Assembly: GCF_000014005.1 (NCBI RefSeq)
Contig: NC_008009.1
Location: 5,572,501 to 5,636,500 of the forward strand
Length of the DNA: 64,000 bases
Source of the DNA: Candidatus Koribacter versatilis Ellin345
Lineage (GTDB): Bacteria > Acidobacteriota > Terriglobia > Terriglobales > Acidobacteriaceae
Direction: 5' to 3'
This document shows positions 43,933 through 51,796 of the stretch, one piece after another. The position numbers were made by a program, and so were the translations under genes. The notes below the pieces were generated by a model, which had not been told where the DNA came from, did no database searches, and saw only the letters and a list, made by a program, of their open reading frames with translations. How positions within the stretch are numbered: position 1 is the first letter of the stretch; each line of letters opens with the position of its first letter.

Positions 43933-46038
43933 CTACTCTTCTTCTTCCACCACCTCGCCCCGCTCAGCCTTAGCTTGCGCCACGACCTTCTCCTGGATCG
44001 CCGACGGCACGATATCGTAATGGTTCATCTCCATCGTGAAGCTGCCGCGTCCCTGTGTCATCGACGTCAGGTCAGTTCCGTACGTCAGCATCTCGGCCAT
44101 CGGCACCTCGGCTTTCACTACTGTGCTGCCGGCCTTGTTGTCCATGCCCTGGATACGCCCGCGCCGCGAATTGAGGTCGCCCATAATGCCGCCCGCAAAC
44201 TCGTCCGGCGCCGTGATCTCCACGTTCATAATCGGCTCAAGCAGCGTCGGCTTCGCGGTTTCCATTGCCTTGCGGAAGGCGATACGTCCTGCGGTCTTAA
44301 ACGACATTTCGTTCGAGTCCACGTCATGGTAGCTGCCGTCGTAGAGAATCACGCGGAAGTCCACCACCGGGAAGCCGGCAAGGTATCCGCGAGCCGCCGC
44401 TTCTACGATGCCCTTTTCCACTGCTGGAATGAAGTTCTTCGGAATCGAGCCACCGAAGATGTCGTTCACGAACTCAAAGTTCCCACCGCGCGGCAGTGGC
44501 TCCATCTTGATCTTGCAATCACCAAACTGGCCGTGGCCGCCCGACTGCTTCTTGTGGCGTCCCTGCACATCGGCCTTGCCGCGAATCGTCTCGCGGTACG
44601 GCACCTTCGGAGCCTTCAGGATGACCTCGGTGTGGTAGCGCTTCTTCAGCTTCGAAACCACTACTTCGATGTGTTGTTGTCCGGTGCCGGCAACCAGGAA
44701 TTCCTTGGTCTGTGGATCACGGAAAAAGCGCAGCAGAGCGTCTTCTTCCATCATCTTGTGGATACCGTTCGACAGCTTGTCTTCGTCGGCACGGGTCTTC
44801 GGCTCGATGGCATAGGTGATCGCCGGCTCGGCGAATTTCACCATCGGATATTGGATCGGTGCAGCCTTGTCGCCTAGCGTGTCGCCCGTAAGGGTCTCGC
44901 GCAGTTTCGCTACCGCGCCAATGTCGCCCGCGTGCAGATCGTTGACCTGCGTCAGCGCCTTACCCTGGATCGCCGAAATGTGCGCCAGCTTTTCCGAGCT
45001 GTTGCGCGTGAAGTTCTGCAGCGTCGCATCGTTCTTCACCACACCCGAGAAAACTTTGAATAACGAAATGCGCCCCGCGAACGGATCGTTCACCGTCTTA
45101 AACACATACGCCGACGCCGGTTCGCTGTCGGCAATCTTCCGCTCCGGAGGAGCACCGTTGTTCGGTGTCGCTTCGCCTTTCACCGTCTTCTTTTCAACCG
45201 CGGTCGGCATGTAATCCGCGATGAAGTCCAACACTTCATCCGTGCCCATGTTGCCAAGGCCAGAAGCAAACAGCACCGGGAAGATCTTGTCGTCGCGAAT
45301 CGCATTATGAATGCCGCTCACGATGTGCTCTTCGCCGATCGTGCCCGTCGAAAAGAACTCTTCCATCAACACATCGTCGCCCTCGGCCACCAGTTCCACC
45401 AGTCGCTCATGCGCCGCTTTCGCTTCTTCGGCCATGTTCGCTGGGATCTCGCCGACCTTGGCTCTGCCGTTGCCGCCCATGTCGTAGGTGTAGGCCTTCA
45501 TCTTCACCAGGTCGATCACGCCGGTAAAGCTCTTCTCCGCGCCCACCGGCAACTGCACCGGAACCACGGTCCGCCCGAACGCCGCCGTCAGCGAATCCAT
45601 CACCCGCGTGAAGTCCGCGCGCTCGCGGTCCATGCGCGTGCAGACAACCGTTCTCGGCATTGCTAAATCTTCGCAATACTGCCAAATCTTCTGGGTCACT
45701 ACCTGGACGCCGCTCACCGCGTCCACCACCACCATCGCCGCATCCACCACCGGCAAAATCATTTCGGCTTCGTGGATGAACAGGTTAAATCCGGGGGTAT
45801 CAATCAGGTTGATCTTGCAGTTGTGCCACTCGCAATAGGCAGGAGCCGCCGACAGCGTCATCAACCGCGCCACTTCTTCTTCTTCGTAATCGGTGACGGT
45901 GTTGCCTTCGTCCACGCGCAACAGCTTGGGCGTGGCGCCCGCGGTGTACAGCATGGCCGAAGCCAACGAGGTTTTGCCGGAATGCGAGTGGCCCACTAAG
46001 GCCACGTTTCGGATATTTGCGCCTTCGTAGCTCTTCAC
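43933..46038 (-). CDS. fusA2: Elongation factor G-like GTPase (EF-G2 type)
   Basis: A 701-aa EF-G-like protein. The start is GTG at 46038, fixed by TAAGGAG six nt upstream; the TTG at 46083 has none. G1 is GHSHSGKTS (16-24), G3 is DTPG (80-83), but G4 reads TRMD (134-137) in place of NKMD. Domains II-V are all present, with the ribosome-contacting domain IV starting near YRETIRGKADVQGRHKKQSG. This and the acidic C-terminus (VVEEEE) mark the FusA2/EF-G-like group, whose role is not the main elongation step. Confidence 0.9.
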   Translation of the reverse strand: MKSYEGANIRNVALVGHSHSGKTSLASAMLYTAGATPKLLRVDEGNTVTDYEEEEVARLMTLSAAPAYCEWHNCKINLIDTPGFNLFIHEAEMILPVVDAAMVVVDAVSGVQVVTQKIWQYCEDLAMPRTVVCTRMDRERADFTRVMDSLTAAFGRTVVPVQLPVGAEKSFTGVIDLVKMKAYTYDMGGNGRAKVGEIPANMAEEAKAAHERLVELVAEGDDVLMEEFFSTGTIGEEHIVSGIHNAIRDDKIFPVLFASGLGNMGTDEVLDFIADYMPTAVEKKTVKGEATPNNGAPPERKIADSEPASAYVFKTVNDPFAGRISLFKVFSGVVKNDATLQNFTRNSSEKLAHISAIQGKALTQVNDLHAGDIGAVAKLRETLTGDTLGDKAAPIQYPMVKFAEPAITYAIEPKTRADEDKLSNGIHKMMEEDALLRFFRDPQTKEFLVAGTGQQHIEVVVSKLKKRYHTEVILKAPKVPYRETIRGKADVQGRHKKQSGGHGQFGDCKIKMEPLPRGGNFEFVNDIFGGSIPKNFIPAVEKGIVEAAARGYLAGFPVVDFRVILYDGSYHDVDSNEMSFKTAGRIAFRKAMETAKPTLLEPIMNVEITAPDEFAGGIMGDLNSRRGRIQGMDNKAGSTVVKAEVPMAEMLTYGTDLTSMTQGRGSFTMEMNHYDIVPSAIQEKVVAQAKAERGEVVEEEE

Positions 46039-46044
46039 GAATAA

Positions 46045-46051
46045 CTCCTTA
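46045..46051 (-). promoter_or_regulatory. SD of fusA2 (decides the start)
   Basis: TAAGGAG on the minus strand, 6 nt before the GTG at 46038. Confidence 0.7.
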
Positions 46052-46083
46052 GGATGAGCCTTCCGCGAACCGCGCGTCGTCAA

Positions 46084-46453
46084 CTTCGGCGCGTGTCAAG
46101 CTCGGACGCTCACACCTCGGACGCTCGATACACTGAGCGCTTCAGACCCCAAGGTGTGCCAATGAGGCGAAAGGCGGGCGCGCAGGACTCGCGCGTCCGG
46201 AGAGCTTGCTACAGCCGAAAAATACTACTACACCACCAGAGCCGCCTCAAATGACCTGCATCACAGAACCGCGTTCTGTCATTGCGAGGAGCGTAGCGAC
46301 GTGGCAATCCCGACGCCGCATAAGTCGTCACGATCGCCAAAAGTCTCTCCCACCACTGCTACCCTCCCTCCTGCCCAGGAGCAAAGCGATCCACCAAAAC
46401 GACCTCCGGTGATCCAACCCGTCTAACCTTCTTTCGGGTAACATAAATCCGTC
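46084..46453. other. Intergenic region between fusA2 and the DsbA-like gene
   Basis: No gene seen. It contains an 11-nt direct repeat (ctcggacgctc at 46101 and 46116) and a dispersed repeat at 46278-46312. A possible -10 (TAACAT) sits 9 nt before the ATG at 46454. The promoter of fusA2 must also lie here but is not clear. Confidence 0.5.
46278..46312. repeat. Dispersed intergenic repeat, gtcattgcgaggagcg type
   Basis: gtcattgcgaggagcg followed by tagcgacgtggcaatcc is a widely dispersed bacterial intergenic repeat whose ends (attgc and gcaat) are inverted. It is distinct in sequence from the gagcgaagcg repeats at 2729 and 47940. Confidence 0.6.
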
Positions 46454-47077
46454 ATGCTTTCCCGCCTTTCCCATCTCGCTCTCTTCCTGGCCCTGGCCAC
46501 CGCCTTCGCCCTGGCCGGCGACACCTCCGCCCTCAAGCCGCCCAAGGGCGCCAAAGTCGCCATCATCGTCTTCGAAGACCTCCAGTGTCCCGACTGCGCC
46601 CGCGCCGCGCCGCTCGTCCACGAGGCCGCCAAGACCTACAAGATCCCGCTCGTGCAGTACGACTTCCCGCTGCCCCAGCACAACTGGTCCTTCGACGCCG
46701 CCGTCAACGCGCGCTGGTTCGACGCCAAGTCCAAGGAAATCGGCGACCAATACCGGCTCTACTGCTTCTCGCACCAGAACGAGATCACGCCTGACAATCT
46801 CCGCTCCAAGAGCGAAGCCTTCGCCACCGAGCACAAGCTGACCTTCCCGACCTTCGTCGACCCCAGCGGATCCCTCACCGCCAAGGTCAAGGCCGACTAC
46901 GACCTCGGCCAGCGCGTTGGAATCGTCCACACCCCCACGCTCTACGTCGTCAGCAACACCTCGCGCGGCACCCCGTTCGTCGAAGTCGTCGATCGCACCC
47001 AGCTTTACACCCTGATCGACAACATGCTCAAAGAAGCTGACCCGGTTCCGACGGAAAAAACGGCCGCCAAGCACTAG
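46454..47077 (+). CDS. DsbA-like thiol-disulfide oxidoreductase
   Basis: A 207-aa secreted thioredoxin-fold protein. The signal peptide is LSHLALFLALATAFALAG. The redox motif is QCPDC (Cys45-Cys48) after VAIIVFEDL, as in DsbA/BdbD proteins. GIVHTPTLYVV provides the cis-Pro. It should form or rearrange disulfides in the periplasm. Confidence 0.88.
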   Translation: MLSRLSHLALFLALATAFALAGDTSALKPPKGAKVAIIVFEDLQCPDCARAAPLVHEAAKTYKIPLVQYDFPLPQHNWSFDAAVNARWFDAKSKEIGDQYRLYCFSHQNEITPDNLRSKSEAFATEHKLTFPTFVDPSGSLTAKVKADYDLGQRVGIVHTPTLYVVSNTSRGTPFVEVVDRTQLYTLIDNMLKEADPVPTEKTAAKH

Positions 47078-47205
47078 GCTCTTAAGTCATTGAAAGCCCG
47101 TGGACTGCACCAGAAATGGTGCAGTTTGTCTTTATCCCGGGGCCCGCCTAAGCCTCTGATTGCCCGTAACTTATTGATATTAATGCTCCTGTAACAAGGC
47201 CACCG
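47078..47205. other. Intergenic stretch between the DsbA-like gene and the SMR promoter
   Basis: It holds the terminator at 47104-47125 and nothing else that I can identify. Confidence 0.5.
47104..47125 (+). terminator. Terminator after the DsbA-like gene
   Basis: actgcacca and tggtgcagt pair perfectly (9 bp) around gaaa and are followed by ttgtcttt. Confidence 0.7.
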
Positions 47206-47235
47206 TTGGCGCATCTACTCGCATCCGAGTAGAAT
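47206..47235 (+). promoter_or_regulatory. Probable promoter of the SMR gene
   Basis: TTGGCG and TAGAAT are 18 nt apart. Transcription would start near 47242, about 220 nt before the SMR ATG, leaving an unusually long leader. Confidence 0.5.
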
Positions 47236-47241
47236 AGGTAC

Positions 47242-47460
47242 TGCGAGGCCTTTATGAAATCGCACATTCCGCATGTTTGGCTTACCCCGGATTTAAACCC
47301 CGCCCTGTACTCCTTACCCGACCATTAGGGTGCCTTCGGCTCGAGCTTTGATCCGCCATACTCCCCGGCCGTACGACGTGGCCTCACGGTACGAACACAC
47401 GTCAGCGTAGCCCGGGCGAGGTCTTTCCATTCCCTTAGCTCGTACCAGAAGGCAGCCTTT
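47242..47460 (+). promoter_or_regulatory. Long leader of the SMR gene, candidate riboswitch
   Basis: The leader is about 220 nt and contains a possible 24-codon ORF (47254-47328). Segments attagggtgcc (near 47324) and acacg-tcagcgtagcccgggcga (near 47396) recall, in the right order and about 70 nt apart, the conserved pieces of the ykkC guanidine-I aptamer. SMR genes are typical guanidine riboswitch targets. The match is partial: the GGG partner expected before gcccggg is missing. Treat as a candidate only. Confidence 0.3.
47254..47328 (+). CDS. Possible 24-aa leader peptide
   Basis: ATG to TAG, with gagg five nt upstream. It would encode MKSHIPHVWLTPDLNPALY and five more residues. The cctttatg before its start is repeated before the SMR start. 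No homologue known to me; it may be chance. Confidence 0.25.
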   Translation: MKSHIPHVWLTPDLNPALYSLPDH

Positions 47461-47871
47461 ATGTGCTGGCTATGGTTGTTTTTAGCAATCGCTCTTGAAG
47501 TCGCAGCAACGATCCTGATGAAGTATTCCGACGGTTTCACCCGCTTCGGCCCGACGGTGGGCATGCTTGTGCTCTACGCCCTCAGCCTGGCGCCGTTGGC
47601 CCGCGTCCTGAAAGAACTTGAAGTAGGCGCGGTCTACGCCATCTGGTCGGCCCTCGGCACGGTCGCAGTGGCCCTGCTCGGCATGGTCCTGTTCCACGAA
47701 CCCGCCAATGCCCTGAAGGTCTTCTCGATCGTCCTGATCATTGTCGGAGTCGTCGGCTTGAACCTGAGTGGCCGCAGTTCGAAGAACGAGATCGAGGCCC
47801 ATAACAAAGCCGACATCCGCCTGGCCGCGACCGCCGTAACCCCGGTGGTGAAAGCCTCCAACCACCGCTAA
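47461..47871 (+). CDS. SMR-family small multidrug/guanidinium-type transporter
   Basis: A 136-aa protein with four membrane helices. WLFLAIALEVAATILMKYSDGFTRF carries the essential membrane Glu of SMR proteins (Glu14), and VGAVYAIWSALGTVAVALLGM is the family helix 3 motif. A 30-residue polar tail follows. EmrE/SugE-type proteins export cationic drugs or guanidinium by proton antiport. The gene has its own promoter and terminator. Confidence 0.92.
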   Translation: MCWLWLFLAIALEVAATILMKYSDGFTRFGPTVGMLVLYALSLAPLARVLKELEVGAVYAIWSALGTVAVALLGMVLFHEPANALKVFSIVLIIVGVVGLNLSGRSSKNEIEAHNKADIRLAATAVTPVVKASNHR

Positions 47872-47884
47872 CATTTCACCAACA

Positions 47885-47915
47885 AAAAAGGAGTGGCCCC
47901 GAGCCACTCCTTTTT
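47885..47915 (+). terminator. Terminator of the SMR gene
   Basis: aaaaaggagtggc pairs with gccactccttttt (13 bp), 5-nt loop, with a run of T. Confidence 0.9.
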
Positions 47916-47939
47916 CACTTCTCGCAGTTTTTTAACCCT

Positions 47940-47989
47940 GTCATGCTGAGCGGAGTTTCGCGAAGCGAAACGGAGTCGAAGCACCCCTA
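47940..47989. repeat. Dispersed intergenic palindromic repeat
   Basis: It starts gtcatgctgagcgg and contains gtttcgc-gaa-gcgaaac, a perfect 7-bp hairpin, then ggagtcgaagcacccc. It is the same class as the repeat at 2729 and may fold as a small hairpin. Confidence 0.6.
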
Positions 47990-48018
47990 TCCTCGCGAAA
48001 CCGCTGTCAACAAGGTAT

Positions 48019-48588
48019 TTACTTCGTCGTCCCGGTAGTCGTAACCACCCGCACTTCCGGCATCTGATGGTTCCACCCCTGCGGCACCGCATCCACCGTG
48101 ATCCGCGCCGTCCGCTGCTCGCCCGCCTTCAGCGGCTCATTCACCGGACTCTTCGTATCTCCCGTCGTCGCATCGGTGTTCTTCGCGCCCGCTTTGATAT
48201 CCACCAGCATCACCGGCGCGTTCACCACCGCTGTCCGGCCGTCGGCCAGCGTAAAAGTCACGGCCGCCATTAACCCGTTGATGACCTCGTTGCCGTTATT
48301 CACCACATTGCCGTCGAAGTTCAGCGCCCCGCCATTTGGCGCCTCGGTCATATGCAGCCCGGAAAGCTGGATATCTTCCGGCCCTGGCTGCGCCGCCGTA
48401 GACGAAATCGCCTCACCGCTTTTCGGTGCTCGCGGCATGAAGTACATCACTGCCGCCAGCAGCAGTAGCGCCGTTATGATCGCCAGCACCACGCCCGGAA
48501 AGGCACTCGTCGGCGGCTCGGCTTTCGGCACCAGCCGCGGTCCACGCCGCTCTTCCGGATGTTCAGGAATCCTGGGATTTGTGGCCAT
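48019..48588 (-). CDS. Membrane-anchored protein, DUF2393-like
   Basis: A 189-aa protein, GGAGG 6 nt before the ATG. One helix (GVVLAIITALLLLAAVMYF) follows a polar Pro-rich N-terminus. The periplasmic part has the pattern GNVVNNGNEVINGLMAAVTFTLADG, an Ig-like FxxE-type domain also seen in DUF2393 proteins. Function unknown. Confidence 0.7.
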   Translation of the reverse strand: MATNPRIPEHPEERRGPRLVPKAEPPTSAFPGVVLAIITALLLLAAVMYFMPRAPKSGEAISSTAAQPGPEDIQLSGLHMTEAPNGGALNFDGNVVNNGNEVINGLMAAVTFTLADGRTAVVNAPVMLVDIKAGAKNTDATTGDTKSPVNEPLKAGEQRTARITVDAVPQGWNHQMPEVRVVTTTGTTK

Positions 48589-48671
48589 ACTTTTCCCTCC
48601 AGATTGGTTTAGGGACTCTGAGATGGGATGGCCTGAAATCGCCCGCGGTTGACCTGAATCGCAAGCTGCTG

Positions 48672-49748
48672 CTACAGCCCTTTCGTCCTCCTTACCTCCG
48701 TTTTGCCTGTAACTCCCGCCTGCATCGTCTCGCCAAAAAACAAATACGGATACTGCTCCTCTGGCGCGCTCACCTCATCCAGCTTCTTCCGCGCCGATTC
48801 CGGCAACTCGAAATCCAGGGCCGCTAGACTGTCGTGGAACTGTTGCAGCTTGCTCGCGCCGATAATCGTGGAACTCACGCCCGTCCGGTTTGTCACCCAG
48901 TTCAGCGCCACCTGCGCGGGAGGCTTCCCAACCTCCTTCGCCACCTCGTGCAGCGCATCAATGATCTTCCAATTGCGTTCCGTAAACAGCTTGTTGAATG
49001 CCGGGTTTCCCGACGCCGATTCCACGCTCAACCGCCCCTCGCCCGCCGGACGCGCGCTACCCTTTTCGCGTTTGTATTTTCCCGACAGCATGCCACCCGC
49101 GATCGGACTCCACGGCATAATCCCCATCCCGAACTCCAGCGCCGCCGGAATGTGTTCGCGCTCAATGTTCCGCTCCAGCAGCGAATACTCCAGTTGCCAA
49201 GCGCAGAACTTCTCCAGCCCGTGGAACTCCGCCAACGACTGCGCCCGCGCCACATACCACGCCGGCGAATTCGACATCCCGATGTACCGCACCTTCCCCT
49301 CGCGCACCAGTCCCGTCAGCGTCGCCATCACCTCTTCCACTGGCGTGAACCGGTCCCAGTTGTGCACCCAATAGAGATCGAGATAGTCCGTCTGCAGTCG
49401 CCGCAGCGAGGCTTCAACCGCCGCGTAAATGTTCTTCCGCCCATTCCCGCCCCCATTCGGATCGCCCTCGCCCATCGCAAACGCAAACTTCGTCGCCAGC
49501 ACGATCCTGTCGCGATCACCCCGGTCCTTGATGAACTTCCCGATCAACGTCTCGCTGGTCCCGCCGGTATACCCGTTGGCGGTATCAATAAAATTCCCAC
49601 CCGCGTCGAGATACGCATTGAAGATCTGTCGCGCCGTGTCCTCTGCCGATCCCCATCCCCACTCGGTTCCAAACGTCATCGTCCCCAAACAAAGCGGAGA
49701 AACCTTCAATCCACTGCGGCCCAGTACGTTGTAATACGCGAGAGACAT
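48672..49748 (-). CDS. Aldo/keto reductase
   Basis: A 358-aa NADPH-dependent reductase. MTFGTEWGWGS, NFIDTANGYTGGTSE (catalytic Asp and Tyr), VLATKFAFAMG (Lys), and DLYWVHNWD (His) give the tetrad. ISSTIIGASKLQQF near the end binds the cofactor phosphate. Broad-substrate group; no specific reaction can be named. Confidence 0.95.
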   Translation of the reverse strand: MSLAYYNVLGRSGLKVSPLCLGTMTFGTEWGWGSAEDTARQIFNAYLDAGGNFIDTANGYTGGTSETLIGKFIKDRGDRDRIVLATKFAFAMGEGDPNGGGNGRKNIYAAVEASLRRLQTDYLDLYWVHNWDRFTPVEEVMATLTGLVREGKVRYIGMSNSPAWYVARAQSLAEFHGLEKFCAWQLEYSLLERNIEREHIPAALEFGMGIMPWSPIAGGMLSGKYKREKGSARPAGEGRLSVESASGNPAFNKLFTERNWKIIDALHEVAKEVGKPPAQVALNWVTNRTGVSSTIIGASKLQQFHDSLAALDFELPESARKKLDEVSAPEEQYPYLFFGETMQAGVTGKTEVRRTKGL

Positions 49749-49812
49749 GAGAGCTCCTTAAGAGAATTGGTTTGTATAGATGAACCAACGCAGTCTAGGA
49801 TTTCGTTAATTT

Positions 49813-50613
49813 ATGCGCAGCATCATTTGGCGATTTTGTGCTCACAGGATCGTGCGATCGAGCGCTGCTCATCGCATCGTCACGCTCGGCACAATGCTGC
49901 TCATAACCCAGCCTGCCCTGGCCTGCGAACCTGTGATCCCCTTCATCATGACAACGGTTCCGGCTCTTGGGCTCCACTCGCTTTGGGTGCTTGCCGGAGC
50001 AGTCGCCGTGAAGTGCGTACTTTTCACCCGCTTCGAGCGCCGGCTGCCAAGTGGGCGCGCAGCGTGGGGAATGTTCGTCGGGAACATCTACACGACCTTC
50101 CTCGGCATTCTGGTCGCTGGGTTGATCGGAAGTGCCTCCGACCTGATTATTTGGATGATCGCTGCTCCCATCGTCTTCGGCCTTTGCTGGCTTCCCGCAC
50201 GACGTTTGATTGCGGAGTCCCGCGTTCCATCGCCCAGCTCTCGCGGCGGAGCCGCCGCGCTGCTCACCACCGCCTTTTTTGTGAGTTGCTATCTTTTCTT
50301 GATCGGGCAGGTGGCGATCGACACCCGTCAACTCGTCGTCTATTGGATCGTCAAAATCGCTGCCATCTCGATCGCTCTGTTCGCGAGCGTCTCGCTCACC
50401 ACAATTTGGGAAGAGTGGACCGTCTGGCGCGTCAATTCGCGGCCCGAAGGCGTGTCATACTTCCCCTCAGTCCTTCGTACGAACCTGTACGTTCTCATTC
50501 TCGTTCTTCTCGTCCCGGCCGCAATCAACCTGCCGAAACGGCTCCACTCCCCCGACTTCCTCACGCGGCGCCATGCTACGACCACTGCCCAAACCATCGC
50601 ACCTAAGCGTTAG
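49813..50613 (+). CDS. Polytopic membrane protein, unknown
   Basis: A 266-aa frame; the true start may be the ATG at 49894, which gives a clean first helix (LLITQPALACEPVIPFIMTTVP). About six hydrophobic segments. The tail of about 25 residues is basic. No family recognised. It is divergent from the aldo/keto reductase gene. Confidence 0.6.
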   Translation: MRSIIWRFCAHRIVRSSAAHRIVTLGTMLLITQPALACEPVIPFIMTTVPALGLHSLWVLAGAVAVKCVLFTRFERRLPSGRAAWGMFVGNIYTTFLGILVAGLIGSASDLIIWMIAAPIVFGLCWLPARRLIAESRVPSPSSRGGAAALLTTAFFVSCYLFLIGQVAIDTRQLVVYWIVKIAAISIALFASVSLTTIWEEWTVWRVNSRPEGVSYFPSVLRTNLYVLILVLLVPAAINLPKRLHSPDFLTRRHATTTAQTIAPKR

Positions 50614-50674
50614 CACCAAAGGGGCGTCAAGCGGCTGTATAGAACTCGAAAGCTGAGCTGCGATTCACCGCGCA

Positions 50675-51379
50675 ATGAAAATCTACAGCGTGCCCCGTAA
50701 AGCGAAGCTGGGCCGAACTCGAGAGTTGACGGTACTCTTACTCTCCCTCGTTCTCATTCCGGTCGCTGCCATCGTCCTGCTCGCGACGAACGAGGCATGG
50801 TCTCTGTCGACGAAGGAGCTAGTTCTTGCCATTGCTTTTGCGGTTTGGACTCTGCTCGTGATCGTAGCGACGATGACTGTGGGGAATCAGAGGGCCCAAG
50901 CCCGTGGCTTGCAGCGCCGCCGTGATGGAATCTACTTCACTTTGGAAAACGGGATCCTCACCCGCCACCTAACCGGCGAGCTCGACATTAACATCGGCGC
51001 CAGCGAGATCGACCGCATCGAGGAGTTTCCCTATTCACTCAAAGTTCAATCCAGCGGCGGACGCAATATTCAAATCCCTGGCGACACCGATCGCTACGCC
51101 GACCTCCGCGCCGAACTCGACAAGATTAGCCCGGTCGTTGCGATCTCGAAACCGAAGCGCCCAGCTTTCCTGGTGGCGACGTCATCGGTCGCTGCCGTCG
51201 CGATCATCGCCTCGCTCGTCCTACTCCCGCTAGCCCGTGAAACTCGTGTCCGCTATATCAGCGCCGCCGTGCTCGTGGCCGCTCTAACCTGGCAATACGT
51301 TATCTCCCCATTGATCTTCTCGGCCATCAAACCAAAGCGCCTCCCGCAACCCCAGTCGCGTAGCGACGCAATGAAATAG
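50675..51379 (+). CDS. Membrane protein with a PH-like middle domain, unknown
   Basis: A 234-aa protein with two N-terminal helices, a soluble middle (RDGIYFTLENGILTRHLTGELDI, then IDRIEEFPYSLKVQSSGGRNIQI) of beta-rich PH-domain-like appearance, and two C-terminal helices. It lies 61 nt after the preceding membrane-protein gene on the same strand. Confidence 0.6.
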   Translation: MKIYSVPRKAKLGRTRELTVLLLSLVLIPVAAIVLLATNEAWSLSTKELVLAIAFAVWTLLVIVATMTVGNQRAQARGLQRRRDGIYFTLENGILTRHLTGELDINIGASEIDRIEEFPYSLKVQSSGGRNIQIPGDTDRYADLRAELDKISPVVAISKPKRPAFLVATSSVAAVAIIASLVLLPLARETRVRYISAAVLVAALTWQYVISPLIFSAIKPKRLPQPQSRSDAMK

Positions 51380-51644
51380 CCCGCCACGTGAGTGGAGGGA
51401 ACACGGGCACGGTCTAGCTTCTCTCGGTCTCCCGAGAACCCTTCAGGGGACGACACTTCGGCGCATCTCACAACATCGCGTGACGACCATCACGCCCGAC
51501 CCGTGCATCCGTCACCGACTCGCCGCGTGATCCTTTGCTAATGTGCCAAGCAGGGTCAGCAGGCTCGGGCTCAGTGCCCATCGCCTCTGACCTCGTCAAT
51601 TTCCCACGGCTCTTTTACAACCTCAAACGGCGCTGTCATGCCGG

Positions 51645-51672
51645 GGGAGACGCCTATGTTTAGGCTTCTCCC
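51645..51672. terminator. Strong hairpin, possible terminator
   Basis: gggaga/tctccc and gccta/taggc pair in one stem with single mismatched bases between, loop tgtt. Only short T runs follow. It lies between convergent genes. Confidence 0.45.
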
Positions 51673-51687
51673 GCCCGCAACTTGTTT

Positions 51688-51733
51688 GTTTTGAAGATTT
51701 TGCCTATAACTCTTTTGGATTGAATATTTTGCG
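51688..51733. repeat. Intergenic repeat copy B (pairs with 2785-2830)
   Basis: 38 of 46 positions match the copy at 2785-2830. The first 16 nt, gttttgaagattttgc, recur exactly at 51758-51773. gcgggggaggggtaccc follows, resembling cgcgggtaggggttac after copy A. Confidence 0.6.
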
Positions 51734-51796
51734 AGTGATGGATTAGGTAAGTCTCGCGTTTTGAAGATTTTGCGCGTTTCGCGGGGGAGGGGTACC

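Larger units (their letters stand above)
51380..51796. other. Intergenic region before tldE
   Basis: 417 nt without a convincing gene. It holds a hairpin (51645-51672), the 46-nt repeat copy B (51688-51733) and a second 16-nt copy of gttttgaagattttgc at 51758-51773. Confidence 0.7.

Noticed and set aside
46328-47074. A 248-codon frame antisense to the DsbA-like gene
   Set aside because: Glycine/valine/glutamate-rich low-complexity translation, typical of an antisense shadow; the sense gene has a signal peptide and CPDC motif.
47390-47460. Tandem tacga-containing hairpins as a mini-ykkC (guanidine-II) riboswitch
   Set aside because: Two gtacga motifs are about 20 nt apart, but neither sits as an ACGR tetraloop on a proper stem.
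48834-50606. A 590-codon plus-strand frame crossing the aldo/keto reductase and the next gene
   Set aside because: It spans two well-supported genes and translates into an Arg/His/Pro-rich sequence with no domain.
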